DNA from: Hyalella azteca
Lineage: Eukaryota > Arthropoda > Malacostraca > Amphipoda > Hyalellidae
Length of the DNA stretch: 64,000 bases
Direction: 5' to 3'
Assembly: GCF_000764305.2 (NCBI RefSeq)
Contig: NW_025940754.1
Location: 124,001 to 188,000 of the forward strand
Made by a program: the position numbers and the translations under genes. The first letter of the stretch is position 1. Each line of letters begins with the position of its first letter. Positions 21,824-34,603 of the stretch are shown here, in pieces. The notes beneath the pieces were generated by a model. The model had not been told where the DNA came from. It saw only the letters and a list, made by a program, of their open reading frames with translations, and made no database searches.

Positions 21824-24800
21824 ACAGACGATAACGAGCGGGAATAAAGAAAAAGCAAAATATGGGCTCAGAATTATTTCAGACGAAAATTATTCACGAA
21901 AGATATTTAATGTTGATGAATTGTTACTTGAAATGATCGAATGAAAGATTGGAAAGATAGTAATTATAAAAAATATGAAAAACCAGCAGCTTAACTCGTC
22001 GTTCTTACAGCTTTAAAATGTGAAGCACTATTTGTTAATGAATGAAATTTTCACCTGAATCCAATATATCATTTCAACCATTTGGCACGATGCCTTCTAT
22101 ATACTCCTCTGCAATATCGCATTATTTCACCGTGAAAATTAAAATGTTATGGCAGGGTATTTATTATAGTCTCTCGTCTTGGTGAGTATTATAGATACGC
22201 GTCTGAATATAACCACTAAATGTTAACAGTTCCACGAGTCTTAAACACACGGAATAAAACAAGGATCTTTGAAATACATGAAATATGTAGATTTTGGATA
22301 GAAAATAGACGATGCACATCGGTGATTTTATTCAGATTGACAGAAGAAAGCCCAATGTAGGAGAATAGTTGTACAAATATCAGGAGTAATGTAACTACTT
22401 TGAGAAAAAGTGATGAAATATTATAAAGATAGGAGCAGGAACATGTTGAAGTACATAGCTACTGTATAGGATTTATTGGCAACGGCACTGTAAATATCAT
22501 AGATTAAAATGAAATTGAAACTTATCTGAAGAAATGGGGAAATTAAATTAATGGCACAAAATATTAGCGAAATCGAGGTAAGGAAGTAATGTAAAAAAAA
22601 GGTTCGTAAACGGTTCAATGGACGGAGAAGTGGAGTGCTATTTCCTTTGAATGGGGATGGGGAAAAATCGAGACAAATCGTCAATTGCAAACGGAAATAA
22701 ATAATGGGAAGAAGGCAGAGAACGAACGAAACAGAGCAAGAAAGACAAAGGAAGAGAGAAAGAGACAGAAAAACTGAGAAAAATAAGAGCATATGGGACA
22801 GAGAAACACGGAGAGCAGGAGAGAGAGAGAGACAAAGAAAGAGATGAAGACAAATGCCGAGAGCAACACAGAGAGCGCGGGAGCCGGAGAGAAGGCCTGA
22901 TGTGTTTCATTAGAGGCGTCCAGGGGCGTAATGCGGACCAGTGCTCCATGGTCGCATCCAAATGGTCATATCTTGCGGCTCGCGAGTCTCTGGAACAAAA
23001 TATTGACCAACTCCACGGAATTTATATCACTTGCTCGTGTTTTTCTTTATGACACAAACTTTGATAAATAATTTTTTATTTTCTTATTCTGTCAACGCGC
23101 AAAAATCGCACGGATTTTTGAAAATGGTTTTAATGAAGCCAAGTTGGACTGGCGCGAAAATTCTCGAATTTTAGGCGAGTCGATTTTTACTTGTCAGGGG
23201 CACGACGTCTCAGTTGAGGACAGGAAGCTCGAAGCGACATAAAGTTGGTTTCTCAGTATGACGATTCGCGAGGAAATTTTGAACTGGCTAAGAAACTTTT
23301 TAATAACAACCTTTACAATGATCTTTTGCATCAATAATTTTCGTATTCCTTGCTTCTAAAGGTGGCACTTGGAATATATTTAAGATATCAGTTTTTTTCT
23401 AAGGACTAGAAGAGAAAACTTATAGCATGAATTTGCGTGATTTTCTAGTAAAAAATAATTTCAGAACAGAGAAAATGCCATTTTAATTCATCATTTCTTA
23501 ATTTTTTTAAGTATCTAGAACAGACGATTGAATTGATTTCAGAAGCGTTTACGATGAAGGAAAGATGAATTTACTTGATAATTTCTTTACCTTTATATTC
23601 CTAAAAAATTATGAGACATCAATTACAATTGATGTCTCATAGTATCGAAAAGTTTCCTTATATATACGTATAATAATGTTCATCGCTTAAAAATAATTTT
23701 TCGTCAACGGAGAAATTGAATAAAAAACACTGAACCTGAAGTCCAAGAAATATAGTATATATGTTATAAAAAGTTTTAATGTTATAGGTTTGGCGATCAC
23801 GTGCGATTCTTTTTTATTCAGCTGGCTTTTATTTGGACTAGAGATGACGGTGAGTTTCAGTTTCTTTCTAGTCTTTTCTAAACCAGGGCCTTCGCCCACA
23901 CGGTCACGCTTTTCTTGTGAAATGTGTATTTAATATTTAAGATACGCAACTCTAGAGTAACTCGAATTTTCTAAGTCTTTTAACACAGAATTTTGTTGTA
24001 TATATAAAAATTAGAAATTATTCCAACAATTTATAGCTGAAGGAGTAATCATTACATAGAAAATAAATTTATCTCTCACTCGTTCCATATTGTGCCACTT
24101 AAATTTGCTAATGTTTGGCCATCGTTATCCGTAATTTGTTTCTTATTACCGCTCGATACTAACATTCCATATTTTGTTGTAATTTGAGTCTTTACGTTTC
24201 ACAGTTTACCCGCTTGAGTATCAGTAAAAATAAGACTATTGGGCGAGGCATCAACGAAGTATGCATGCATTACTCTTCTAATGTGACGGTTATCTGGCAA
24301 GTTATTAGCGGTCTCACAGGGAATATTAGCTATAAAATATTTAACAGCCTTCTTCACACGAATGAGTGCTGTCGTGCTTGCGTGATACATGCGTACTGCC
24401 TGTACATGCGCATTGCGCTCCTCTAAACAAATGTTTTCAGTTTCTTATTTATTTCCCATAAAAACTTCTATTTCATTACACGCGTGATTATTTAGTTTAT
24501 GAATTAATATGCTGGAGTCATTTCCAGCATTAGATATTTTTATGGAGTTATTTCCTGCTTAAACAGTTTAAATTATCTTCATATAGCAGTATTATTTCCG
24601 GTGAATAAATAGGTTGTTTTTTATAGACCATAGAAAAATTTACGCCATAGTTATGAATTTTTGATAGAAAAAGCATAGGAGAAATTTCTGGACAGCTTCT
24701 ACTAGACCATCCATCTAGTCTTTAATTGACGGTCATCTCTTAATTGACCGTCAGTTATCAAAAATGTTTTTTTTCCTGCGATTTTGCACCGAATGTTATT

Positions 24801-27074
24801 GGATTGATTTAGTACATGACAAAAATGCATCATTCAGATTTCAAATAAAGTGCAACGCATTCACTGCCAAGAAAGCTCGTGTAGATAAAAATTTTTGTAA
24901 TGATCCTCACTAACGGAGGAAAATAATTAATTCTAGAGCATCTAGGTTGTTGATAATTAGAAGACTTCCTTATTACCAGCAAAGATTGCAGCAAAATTTT
25001 TATTCCCCTCGTTGAGTTTTCTAAAGAAACTAACTTCTGTGAGCTGCACAAAAGTTTACGAATGAATGCAATTAAAAGTTTGCCAGTGTTTTCTCGGGTG
25101 ATATGGCATGAATGAAAAACTTCTTTGCTCGATCCCAGGGGCAACAATTGAATACCAGTTTCGTTCTTAATCGTTGAATGCTTTAAAAAAGAAAATAAAT
25201 TTGGGGAGCTCTAGAATAAAGAAACATAAGACTCACAAAGACAGAGGGACAAAATAACTATGCTATGTCAACTGTTTACACGCTCTCTATTTATTTTGAC
25301 ACTGAATTATGGTCATACACCTTTGTCATGCAATTTATTATATGTCGTACAGAAGTACCAAAAAAAAATATCTATCTGTTGGCATAATTTCTGTTAAATT
25401 TTCATCTAATATTACTAAATACCTGCTAACTAACTGACGATTAATGTTCGTTCGATCGAAACAAAAAACTAGTAAATAATACGTGGCATTGTACGTGTAC
25501 AAAGTTTACACGTGCAGTCGCTCGACAAATACAGGCCTATCAACAGAGGCCCATATACGTTCGAACTGATAACCGAAATGCTAAGTTCAGTGTAGCACAA
25601 TTATAAGCCTGTTGATGTTGACTAGCTCCAGCAACGAAGAACACCACTCCTCACTGGATATTTCAACTGCTGAAGTAATTACTCTGGAAAGAAGAGCTAG
25701 TCTTTTCATTCTGATCTAAGCTGTTAAACTGAATTTCTGGACAGGGCGAGAGAAGTCCCTATGCTCAATTATTGGATTTTGATGTTTTAATTAGTACCTT
25801 AAAATGCACTATACTGCTTAAGTATTCAATAGCAATTGTAATAAAAATCATGTCTAAAAAGTTTTTGGATGTTATCATCTAAGTGTCTTATCATTATTAT
25901 TTAGAATTTCTATAATACCGTGCATTAGATTACAGCGAGTTTGACTTATCTCGAATGTTCCAAAAAGATAGTGAGTACAATTAATACAGGGCATTCTAGA
26001 ATTATCCTGAGCCAATCTAGTGTCTTGCATTACGCTAGCTTCACAATATATCTCAATTACTATAAGAAACTCCGCGATTTTCACGAACTACTCAGCATGT
26101 TTTGAATTAAGCTATAAAAATTAAGAGTCGTAGCTTTAGGAATTGGAAGTATCACAAATTCGATGAAGTTTATCATTTTGCTTCGTTTGGAAAATATCTT
26201 CAGTGCAAACTTTAGAATCTTTAGATAATAGTAGCAAAAAAAAATTCTGGCAATAATAATAATTTCAATCACCTTCACTTCAAATATGCATAAATACAAT
26301 GTCTGATCGAATATGTCTCCTAAAAATAATTATATATGAATCGCCTGAAAATTCATTCAGTATTATAACATTGATTACTGAACTTCAACTTTCGTAATAT
26401 TTGATAAACAAAAAATTATTTAAAAATCAACTGAGGCACTAAACACTTCCATTTGAAATTATTCTCAAACCAGATCCTACGATATTATTCAATTTTGTTT
26501 TATATTTTGCATAACATTGCTTTGAATAAACTTTAAAAAGACAATTGAGCGCTCTGACAGGCATTGTTCTCTGGCTCATATATTGTTCTTCGAAATTCGG
26601 GCAGCCAGCGTCGTTCTGGCGAGCTGTACTGGATTTCAATACGTTCGATGATCGCGTCTTTTCCCCCTCTGCAGTGCCAAGACTTTTTGACTGTGATAAA
26701 TGCCCAGACTGAATTTATATCCCTGATAAATTGGAAGCGATAGCGCTACTCACTTCAAATTGAGACACGACTTACTTCCCTTTGAAGGGACAAAAAAGAA
26801 CGTTCAGAGCAGCCCGCAGCAGTCAGATGACATGATCACAAACCTTACGATACATTGTTCACGTCGATATGTTGTAAGAGGATGAAAATCTAGCATTGCT
26901 TATAAATTTTGACTGCGGTGTATTCAAAAGATGAACGTCCCAATATTAGTGTGCATAAAATTATTCGTCTCATTTTGCTTCCTTTTCTTATGGGCGCTTC
27001 GATGTATCGAAACAGATGATCGTATTTCGTTTGCAGGTATCCGTATCTGTTCAAAGCTTTTCATTGAAAGCTTG
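21824..27074. other. AT-rich noncoding stretch
   Basis: About 5.2 kb without a supported gene. The segment 22690-22890 is purine-rich (GAGAGA/GAAAGA words), giving long Ser/Leu/Phe frames on the opposite strand that are compositional. A perfect short palindrome sits at 23610-23641. Frames at 24184-25147 and 25875-26639 were examined and match nothing. Confidence 0.45.
23610..23641. repeat. Near-perfect 32-bp palindrome
   Basis: TATGAGACATCAATT (23610-23624) and AATTGATGTCTCATA (23627-23641) are exact reverse complements separated by two bases. It could form a cruciform or be a remnant of transposon ends. No function can be assigned. Confidence 0.9.
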
Positions 27075-28060
27075 AATACAGACGATTATGGCTCATATAC
27101 AAATGTACGTTCTCTTTAATTCACTTTTTATGAAGTTTTTGATGTACGGTAGCAGACGATTATGGCTCATGTATATACAAATGTCGACTATTTAGTTTAA
27201 TTTTTTGAATGTTTTTGATGTACGGTAACAGACGATTATGGCTCATATACAAATGAACGTCTCTCTTTAATTCACTTTTTAGGAAGTTTTTGATGTAGGG
27301 GTAGCAAACGATTATGGCTCTTATTCAAATGTACGTCTCTTTTTAATTCACTTTTTAGGAAGTTTTCGATGTATGGTAGCAGACGATTATGGCTCGTATT
27401 CAAATGAACGCCTCTTTTTAATTCACTTTTTAGGAAGTTTTTGATGCACGGTAGCAGACGATTATGGCTCATATACAAATGAACGTCTCTCTTCAATTCA
27501 CTTTTTAGGAAGTTTTTGATGTACGGTAGCAGACGATTATGGCTCTTATTCAAATGTACGTCTCTCTTTAATTCACTTTTTAGGACGTTTTTCATGTACG
27601 GTAGCAGAAGCTTATGGCTATTTTTCAAATGTACGTCCCTTTTTAATTCACTTTCTGGGAAGTTTTTGGTGTACGGTAGCAGACGATTATGGCTCTTATT
27701 CAAATGTACGTTTCCTTTTAATTGACATTTTAGGATGTTTTTGATGTACGGTAGCAGACGATTATGGCTCTTATTCAAATGTACGTCTCTTTTCAATCCA
27801 CTTTTACAGGTTATTTTTGATGTACGGTAGCAGACGATTATGGCTCTTATTCAAATGTACGTCTCTTTTCAATCCACTTTTACAGGTTTTTTTTGATGTA
27901 CGGTAGCAGACGATTATGGCTCTTATTCAAATGTACGTCTCTTTTCAATCCACTTTTACAGGTTTTTTTGATGCACGGTAGCAGACGATTATGGCTCTTA
28001 TTCAAATGTACGTCTCCTTTTAATTGACTTTTGAGGAAGTTTTTGATGTACGGTAGCAGA
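27075..28060. repeat. 75-bp minisatellite, about 14 copies
   Basis: Copies of a 74-76 bp unit run one after another, each with GATGTACGGTAGCAGACGAT followed by TATGGCTC, CAAATGTACGTCTCT and TTAATTCACTTTTTAGGAAG. The landmark GACGATTATGG recurs at 27081, 27155, 27231 and then about every 75 bp to 28059. Since 75 is 25 codons, a minus frame of 174 codons is open (27272-27796) with a 25-residue repeat containing KRDVHLNKSHNRLLPYIKNF. One-base unit changes close it on either side, so it is treated as an array, not a gene. Confidence 0.95.
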
Positions 28061-28076
28061 CGTAGCTCGTCCTCTC

Positions 28077-28127
28077 CACGACCAAGAGGCCATAATGCGC
28101 CTCCTCCTAATGCTCCTCTTGGTCGTG
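28077..28127. repeat. Hairpin with perfect 13-bp arms
   Basis: CACGACCAAGAGG (28077-28089) is exactly complementary to CCTCTTGGTCGTG (28115-28127), with a 25-base loop. It directly adjoins the last unit of the 75-bp array. The arm length is short for a microRNA precursor. Confidence 0.85.
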
Positions 28128-29362
28128 TCCTCGAGGAACAAGTACCCTGATGGGATTAAATTACCCCTAATGTCTCGTCGTAATCTAGGACGAGTCTTTA
28201 TACAGATACGCTCTGACAGTGCCAAGAACCTCCTCCCGAGACATGCATCTGAATAAAGCGTTATTTTTAATCATTAATTACGGGAATTGTATACATGAGT
28301 TCTAAAAAATAATACGATTTCAAAGTTTAACCTGTGATTTTGGATACTGTTTCCGATTTGAACGATTTCTATTGGATTGCAATTTCAGAGAGGCAAAAAT
28401 TTCTTCAGACTTGAATTGCCAATTAATCAGTCTACAAATTATTAAAAAAACCCCAATTAATTCATTTAAAAACTGTTGATCTTAAACTAAGTTGAGCTCA
28501 CTACCACTTATGAAAGAGTGAATAAATAATGAATAATTTTTGTTCACCAGAAAATTTATAACATGAAGTAAAGATTAAACACTCATTGAGTTTATTGAGC
28601 ATAAGGATCATGCAACTCCATGATCGAATACTGTTCAGTAAATTTAATGTCGAATTTTCTAACATCGATTAACATGATGCATAGCATTGTTGCAACAGGA
28701 TAAAATATGAAATTTATGCAGAACTCTTCAAAATACTCTTTAATTGTCACAGCAGCGAATTAATAGCAACGCAATCATGGACATTAAAATAAAGTTATGA
28801 TAGTTCTTCCAATTAAGAGCAACTTAATGGGGGCGAGCGATTCCGATGAATTTTGACACTTTCACACGCAGTGAGAGGGTAATAAAAAATATTTATTACA
28901 ATTTTAATACATATATATTGCCTTTTAAAGGATAATATTTGCTCCAAGAATTTGGCCGATAGATGAGCAGTGCAGCTAATTCCCAATTTTAATTCCCGTG
29001 GTTGAGGAAGAGTTCAGCCCATTATTCAATGTTCCAGAATATGTGTAAAATTTAACCCCATATAGCAACCATGTTCTATGGTTGATAGTATATAAACGAA
29101 TAAGAACCTGCAATAGAGAATTGGAAAATTCAGCCCATAAAAAACTTGAATTAAAACCTTGAACATTATAGCTAAAATCCCGTCCGAAAATCTTCAACAT
29201 AGGTAAACAACGAGGAACCTTGACTTGAGGATGTTAATTTTTTGTTGCGATTATTTGAGTTAGATCCGGACTCAGCTACGCAGATACCCTACAATTGAGT
29301 TCTTAGGTTGAATTGAATGACCGAGCATGAGCTATAAATTTCCGGTGATTAAATTACAGATC
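28128..29362. other. Noncoding stretch with no feature seen
   Basis: A GC-richer 100 bp follows the hairpin, then AT-rich sequence. The minus frame at 27998-28225 overlaps the array end and hairpin and is not recognised. Confidence 0.4.
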
Positions 29363-29480
29363 GCTTCCTGCTCAGGCTTGTCAGTTATTTAGGAGGACTC
29401 AGGGTGCTGCTGCATTCCTGCTCAGGCTTGTCAGTTATTTAGGAGGACTCAGGGTGCTGCTGCATTCCTGCTCATGCTCG
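29363..29480. repeat. 50-bp direct repeat, two copies and a partial third
   Basis: Two nearly identical 50-bp units containing TTCCTGCTCAGGCTTGTCAG and TTATTTAGGAGGACTCAGGG, followed by a partial diverged third beginning TTCCTGCTCATGCTCG. Confidence 0.93.
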
Positions 29481-29789
29481 TTCATTATTTTAGGTCGGTC
29501 AAGGCAACAGGTCCCTCGTCGTTAACAAATATGCAGACAACACATACTATTGAAGATGAAGAAATATATAATAGTTTTAAATAAATTAGTGTGGGCCGTA
29601 CGGGGCCAGGTTTATACTGTTGAAAAGGAACGTCTTTTATACCATTAAATAAAAGTACATATTGAATTATTAGAAGATTAACCATTCTCATGCCGGTTAT
29701 TTCGGTAGCCATATCACCGTGGGGATAGACGGAGGAAAGTTATCAAATTAAACATGATAGCGCTAAAGAAGTATAAATATTTTGAAAAA

Positions 29790-29912
29790 TAAGAATGGAA
29801 GGTCAAGTATTGTTAAAGCAGGAGGGAAGGTCTCGTATTGTTAAAGCAGGAGGGAAGGTCTCGTATTGTTAAAACAGGAGGTAAGGTATCGTATTATTAA
29901 AACAAGAGGGAG
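29790..29912. repeat. 28-bp minisatellite, about 4 copies
   Basis: Four copies of GAAGGTCTCGTATTGTTAAA plus GCAGGAGG, increasingly diverged to the right. It is followed by a GC-richer patch (29915-30110) in which no exon or known element was recognised. Confidence 0.9.
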
Positions 29913-31879
29913 TTCCGCGCACCCTGAAAAAAAGACAGCTTCGTAGGGGTTGAAGGGAAAGGTACTGCCAGGGGCGAGCGAGGTTCTAAGGTGGGTTGTA
30001 ATCCACATTCAAATGTCACCGCTAAACTGAGTAAAGAACGGTTATGTGGGACCGCCATGCTAGGTGGCGTGAGATCTCCGTGGCCCTGGTGGGGCGAGGG
30101 CAAATCTTGCGGGATATGTTGCCAGAACTAACAGGATAAGCAACAGAAAAATGGGCTTGTTGGATGTACTGTTGATGGAAAACCAGTCATTGTATTAAAA
30201 AATTATTATTTGGAGATATTTCTGTTAAATGTTTTAAAAATTTTGCCAATAAAGTAGTTAATCTATTTGTTAAAATTTCAATTTTCTCAGTAGAACATTT
30301 GATTAAGTTTTAATTCTCTGTGTTTATGATGGCAATTTAAATATATCCAGGCGTGTAAGTTCAAACAACATAATTGAAATCTAGACTATTTTAGTACATA
30401 TGGCTGTTCCCTACATGAATTTTTTTCACTAAAAATATTCCACCAGTCGAGTAATTAAATAAATTTCTGTATTTGCCTAGTAAAAAATAATGAGGTCCAT
30501 ACCGAAAATTGTGCAAATTTTTCAGGTGAAACTGTGCGAAAAAACAAAATCACTGCAATAATTAGCTGTTGAAAATGGGCGAAGTACTAATGAGCAGAAT
30601 TCGCCATACGACTCATTTTCATTGTAACTTTGAATTTTCCAATCGTACACTCATAGAGAATATCAAATTAATTTTGTTGATATCTGAATTTTACGAGGCG
30701 AATTTGTTGAGCTATTTACTTAATTTCTATCATATTCGAAATACACTAACGTTCTTTTGGTGTGAACATTTCAAAGCTTTACAATGAATACTATCATTGC
30801 ATATATAATACTCCCGGGGGGAATATTCGGATTCATGAATATAACTGCTGACATCGTAAACGGCATCACAATTGTTATTGCTATTGTAAAATCACAATGT
30901 CCAGAATACGTACTTTTCTCAAACGTTCCCAGAAATTACCTAAGGAGGCCTCATTTAAGTTATATTGTCCTCGGGTGCCTGCCTTCACAAAGTGGACCTC
31001 GCCGCGCAATGGCCAATTGCACACACGCGTGCCTCTCAACAACCCTGCCGCTAATTTTTTATTGTTAATAAGTCTTTGTAGTCGCAGAAAATAACTGCTC
31101 GATAAAGACGTATGTGCTCTTTCACAAGAGTCTACATCTATAATAATAGTCTTTGATAACAGTCCTAACGGCTCTATATTTGATACAATCAGATGGAAGG
31201 TTATGGACATGACGGCTGCAAGTCTTCGTATATGGGCTGTAATATACTCGTAGATGGCGTATATGGGTTGTAATATGCTCGTATATGATATATAGTTTGA
31301 GTTAATGGGATGACGGTCTATATGTCTGCTATTTGAACATGTATTATATACTGCTCTGAAGCATGTGAATATGCTTACAGAGTTAGTGTTGGATGCTTCG
31401 ACACCTTTCATTCGTCATTGCATTTAAATGGTTTCACTTGGTAACCTTCCCGGTGCAATGAAAATTAGTCGAAAACTTTAATTAATCACATTGGCCGGAT
31501 TGAATAAGAGAGATTCCAGTGAATTATGTAATATTTCTGCATGTTCATTAAAATATTACGAAAAATGTTTTCATAGCTATTGCTTAAGCATATAATATCG
31601 CTCGACAATTTTTAGCATGTGATGTGGGAAACTTTTTGCGAATTTTTGATCCCTTATTCTGGGCGGTCTTCAATAAGATGTTAATGTCACCTAAGGTAAT
31701 TAAAAGACAACATTCACCGTATATAGTGGATCTATTGACCACGTACACATGATATTTATACAAAAAAATCACGATACAGGAAAACGCTACTTATATGCAT
31801 CCAGTCCTAGACACTAGAAAAATTGGCTCACCTGCTGAAATATAGTAGAATATTCGTATGCACATCATATGTTGGGTGT
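29913..31879. other. Noncoding stretch with one long unrecognised frame
   Basis: A GC-richer patch at 29930-30110 and a 176-codon minus frame at 30881-31411 stand out from the AT-rich background. Neither shows a domain I recognise. Part of the frame overlaps a local repeat (GTATATGGGTTGTAATATGC at about 31225-31280). Confidence 0.35.
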
Positions 31880-32185
31880 CACGTGGCATTGTATTGCACG
31901 TAAGTAAACTGCCGGGCACGTCATGAGCTCTACACTGCACGTAAGAACTCTGCCGTGCACGTAATTAGCTCTACACTGCACGTAAGTACTCTGCCGTGCA
32001 CGTAATGAGCTCTACACTGCACGTAATTACTCCGTCGTGCACGTAATGAGCTCTACACTGCACGTTATTACTCTGTATAGCCCGTGAGCTTTGCACTGCA
32101 CTGAAGGAGCGATATATTAACTGCACGTAAGAAGCTTTGCATTGCCCGCGATAAGTTCTGCACTGCACGTAATGAGCTCTGCATT
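31880..32185. repeat. 41-bp minisatellite around GCTCTACACTGCACGTAA
   Basis: About seven copies of a 41-bp unit containing GAGCTCTACACTGCACGTAA and CTCTGCCGTGCACGTAAT; GCTCTACACTG recurs at 31927 and 31968. The CTGCACGTAA half is repeated in modified form inside each unit, so the array is probably a dimer of an older shorter repeat. Confidence 0.9.
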
Positions 32186-34145
32186 GAGTAATATCATTAT
32201 CCCTTTATCTGTTGTGAAACTTACAAGATTATTTTAGAACTCAGAAGGAATGTAACGTTTTAACTTATTTTGGGCCAGTAAACTTTCAGACCTCAGGTTG
32301 TATGAATAAAAAACCAAGAAAGATTCGAACTTGAGTGTATCGAAAGTTAGCATGAAAATTTTATAATCAGCGCGTAATCGTAATATTTAACACTTAAACT
32401 CGGCGGATAAACTTGAGGAGAGGAGCAAAACAATTTGAGTTAATTAAAGATTTCGGTTCTTAAACTTCAATTAAATTGTCGCTAATATTGTCTGCTGATC
32501 TTTATTTCGTAATGGGCTCGGATAACGTTTTAGACGAGTAAGCGCGTAATCAACTTTTAAAAATTCATTTAAATCTTTGATTATTCATGTGAGAATAATT
32601 CAACAATCGAAGGTAAAATGTCAATAATAAAATTTGCAGACAAAATCGCATTTAACACATCAAGATTTTCAGGAAGAAACTGTGTTGGATTGAAATTTGC
32701 ACGTGTATTGCCCATGCAAGGATTGTGATCACGAGACACGTTCAAGATAGACAACCAAGATCAAATTAAACGATTAAAAAAATTTTGAAAATTCGTTAAG
32801 CAAATTTCCTGTGAACATAAATGACTGGAATGAAAGCCAAAAAAATAGAAAGAGCAATTTTCAATGACATCCTGAGAATTTTGAGAAAGCATAAATAGAT
32901 GTAGACAAAGGAAAAAATGTCTATGTTAACCAGAGATGGCACTAGAGGCTTCTGGATGAACCTGGCTGAACTAGACATGAACTTCCTGGCTGACATTTCA
33001 ATTTTTACGAGAATATAGATATTGAAATATGTTCTTGACTTCTTGCGTCCATTTGTACATGAGAATAAATATAAATATTCTATATATACGTGCATGTCTT
33101 TACACTCTATGTCATGTGAACAATAAGAAATGTGAATTTCGTACAAATTTTGCGCATAATGTAAAAATCTAATGTAAATCGTAAGATTAGTTCACACTCA
33201 GGAAAGCGAATTCTAATTATAAGAGGACCAGTTTATGAAATTTTATAATTTTTCTTGTTTTCAAAATAAATGTTCCAAATTTAAATCGAACTCGAATAAA
33301 GGCTTTTAACGATTCTTTATATTATGCAGTAAAAATTTGGGGATAATAAATGTTATTCGTATTGAACTAGAACAGATTTACAAATGAATGCGTAAGAAAA
33401 TTTGAATAAAGAAATTTTTCCGTGTTGAAGTTCTGACAAGTTATACTTACGTATTAAAATACATGAAGGCAAGACACTTATTGTAGTTTATGCATTTTCC
33501 AGTAATCGAACACTATCAGTTAATAATCTTATAACAATAAATACGATTTGTAATTATCTAAGCTGTGCATTTATATACACGATATGTTTTTCACACTAGG
33601 GCAAAGTTACTTACTTCACTCATCAATAATGTTTGCAATTGCAAAACATTTTTCCATGACGACCACTTGAATAATCCAGATTTAATTTTTATTATATATA
33701 TAATCCATACATGAAATATTGAAATGAATGATTCGATTGAATGAATTCACTGTGACATTGGGGAAGAGGTTCTATCTACGTCACTAGACAATTGAATATT
33801 ACGACGAAAGCTATTCATGCTTAGCATTATTATCATAGTTATTATTGGTTTAGATGAAGGATTTTATCTGAGAAAGAGATTATTAAAAATGATTAAGATT
33901 ATTTAGAAAAAAGTACATACACGAATATATTGACATAAACTCACATTTTGTACACATACGCCACACTTGTGACGGCTTCATACAGTTGTGTTTTTTGCTA
34001 TATCTTTCGTAAATTGAAATCAAAGTTCAAAAAAGTTGTAGGAATGATTTTGCACATTCTTGTCGAGAAAATAAAATACTCCCAGTTGATACCCACCGTA
34101 CTTGTTGTTTACTAAACAATTTACAAGTCGAACATATACAGATGT
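32186..34145. other. Downstream flank of the dpr-like gene, no feature seen
   Basis: AT-rich sequence that should contain the 3' UTR of the dpr-like gene in its right part. No clear polyadenylation signal could be chosen, because the needed TTTATT words are too common here. The 116-codon minus frame at 32796-33146 is Ile/Tyr/Phe-rich and unrecognised. Confidence 0.4.
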
Positions 34146-34603
34146 TCAGCACAAAACTTCTCCTATAACATGAACATTAGGAATAAATACAGAGGCATTA
34201 TCGTGAACAGCGAAGTCCCTGCAATTTAGGAAATTCAAGGCAAATCTTCTGCTGTTATTCCCCTTAATTTGGCGAGAGCTTTGAACCGTAGGACTCTCTG
34301 GTAGATGACCTCCGCCATACTGGGACTTGCGGACGCTCGAAGCGCACTTTTGCGGACTGCAAAAGGCTGTCATTGTGTACAAGTTTGCAGTGAACCACAC
34401 GGCGATTGACCAGGCAGCGAGATAAAGCACGGAGCCCCTAGCGCCCCCTCCCTGAAGGGTGAGAGTCCGTGGGCCGGCCGAGCTAGCACTCTTCACCCCG
34501 AGTTGCCGCACCGGAGTCTTGCGACTGCCTGACGAAGGGCCAGCGTTGCTGCCTGGGGAGCTATTGCTGCTCACGGGGTTAGTGTCCGAGGCCGTCTCCG
34601 TAT
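34146..34603 (-). CDS. dpr: dpr-like gene, last exon: linker, hydrophobic segment, tail
   Basis: The acceptor GTTTCGTTGCAG precedes the exon. The first two bases complete an Asp codon begun in the previous exon, and the frame closes with TGA at 34146-34148. It encodes a Ser/Thr/Gly-rich linker (about residues 176-230 of the partial protein), a hydrophobic stretch GSVLYLAAWSIAVWFTANLY (231-250), then 76 residues with Cys, Arg and Asn but no domain. dpr proteins usually end soon after the hydrophobic segment, so either this is a single-pass protein with a short cytoplasmic tail, or a further splice or a frameshift hides the true end. The GC content is well above that of the surroundings in the first 250 bp of the exon. 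Confidence 0.85.

Noticed and set aside
22421..22961. Ser/Leu/Phe-rich minus frames that look like signal or membrane sequence
   Set aside because: They are the reverse of a GA-rich low-complexity run.
27272..28060. Regularly spaced repeats that might suggest a CRISPR-like array
   Set aside because: Units are contiguous 75-bp tandem copies with no unique spacers, and the genome is eukaryotic.
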